Origin: Candidatus Acetothermia bacterium
GTDB taxonomy: Bacteria > Bipolaricaulota > Bipolaricaulia > RBG-16-55-9 > DRXL01
Assembly: GCA_028275205.1 (NCBI GenBank)
Contig: JAPWVB010000072.1
Location: 1 to 5,620 of the forward strand
Length of the DNA: 5,620 nt
Reading direction: 5' to 3'
Each line of letters starts with the position of its first letter. The stretch's first letter is position 1. The position numbers and the translations under genes are program-made. This document shows, in pieces, positions 5,588 to 5,620 of the stretch. The notes below the pieces were generated by a model. It did no database searches. It was not told where the DNA came from and was given only the letters and a program-made list of their open reading frames with translations.

Positions 5588-5620
5588 CGCTATGAGACTT
5601 GGATCACCCATCAGAAAAGA

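Noticed and set aside
5279..5611. Minus-strand open frame of 110 codons over the livF end and the terminal spacer
   Set aside because: Most of it mirrors livF codons in antisense, and the translation is low-complexity Ser/Arg/Pro without recognisable similarity.
5545..5620. Intrinsic terminator after livF
   Set aside because: No GC-rich stem followed by a T-run is present between the livF stop and the window edge.

Overview
The window is one dense, plus-strand bacterial operon with seven genes in a row. It runs off the left edge and ends about 75 bases before the right edge. All six gene junctions are overlaps or gaps of 1 to 3 nt, so the genes are very probably co-transcribed and translationally coupled. 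No RNA gene, mobile element or CRISPR array is visible, and no stretch longer than about 76 bases lacks a gene.

Region by region: (1) 1-464 is the C-terminal domain of an AMP-forming acyl-CoA synthetase. (2) 461-1204 is a FabG-type short-chain dehydrogenase/reductase. (3) 1207-2220 is a ketoacyl-synthase-III-like (thiolase-fold) protein. It keeps the nucleophilic cysteine but has Thr and Tyr where the family normally has catalytic His and Asn. (4) 2224-5544 is a branched-chain-amino-acid-type (LIV/HAAT) ABC transporter core: permeases livH and livM, then ATPases livG and livF. (5) 5545-5620 is non-coding or the start of a new unit, with a good extended -10 promoter sequence.

Working together, the LIV-type permease and ATPases would import a substrate. 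LIV-type systems carry amino acids but also aromatic and other carboxylates. The ligase would make a CoA thioester, and the SDR and the KASIII-like enzyme would act on that acyl-CoA. This suggests uptake and catabolism of an organic acid, or a dedicated acyl-modification route, rather than simple leucine import. The substrate cannot be read from the sequence. The periplasmic substrate-binding protein that such a transporter needs is not in the window.

The organism is a bacterium of moderately high GC, with Shine-Dalgarno-led ATG and GTG starts, compact gene packing, frequent G runs and many GATC tetranucleotides. None of the proteins gives a firm taxonomic placement from inspection alone. An uncultivated, possibly environmental lineage is plausible but is only an impression.
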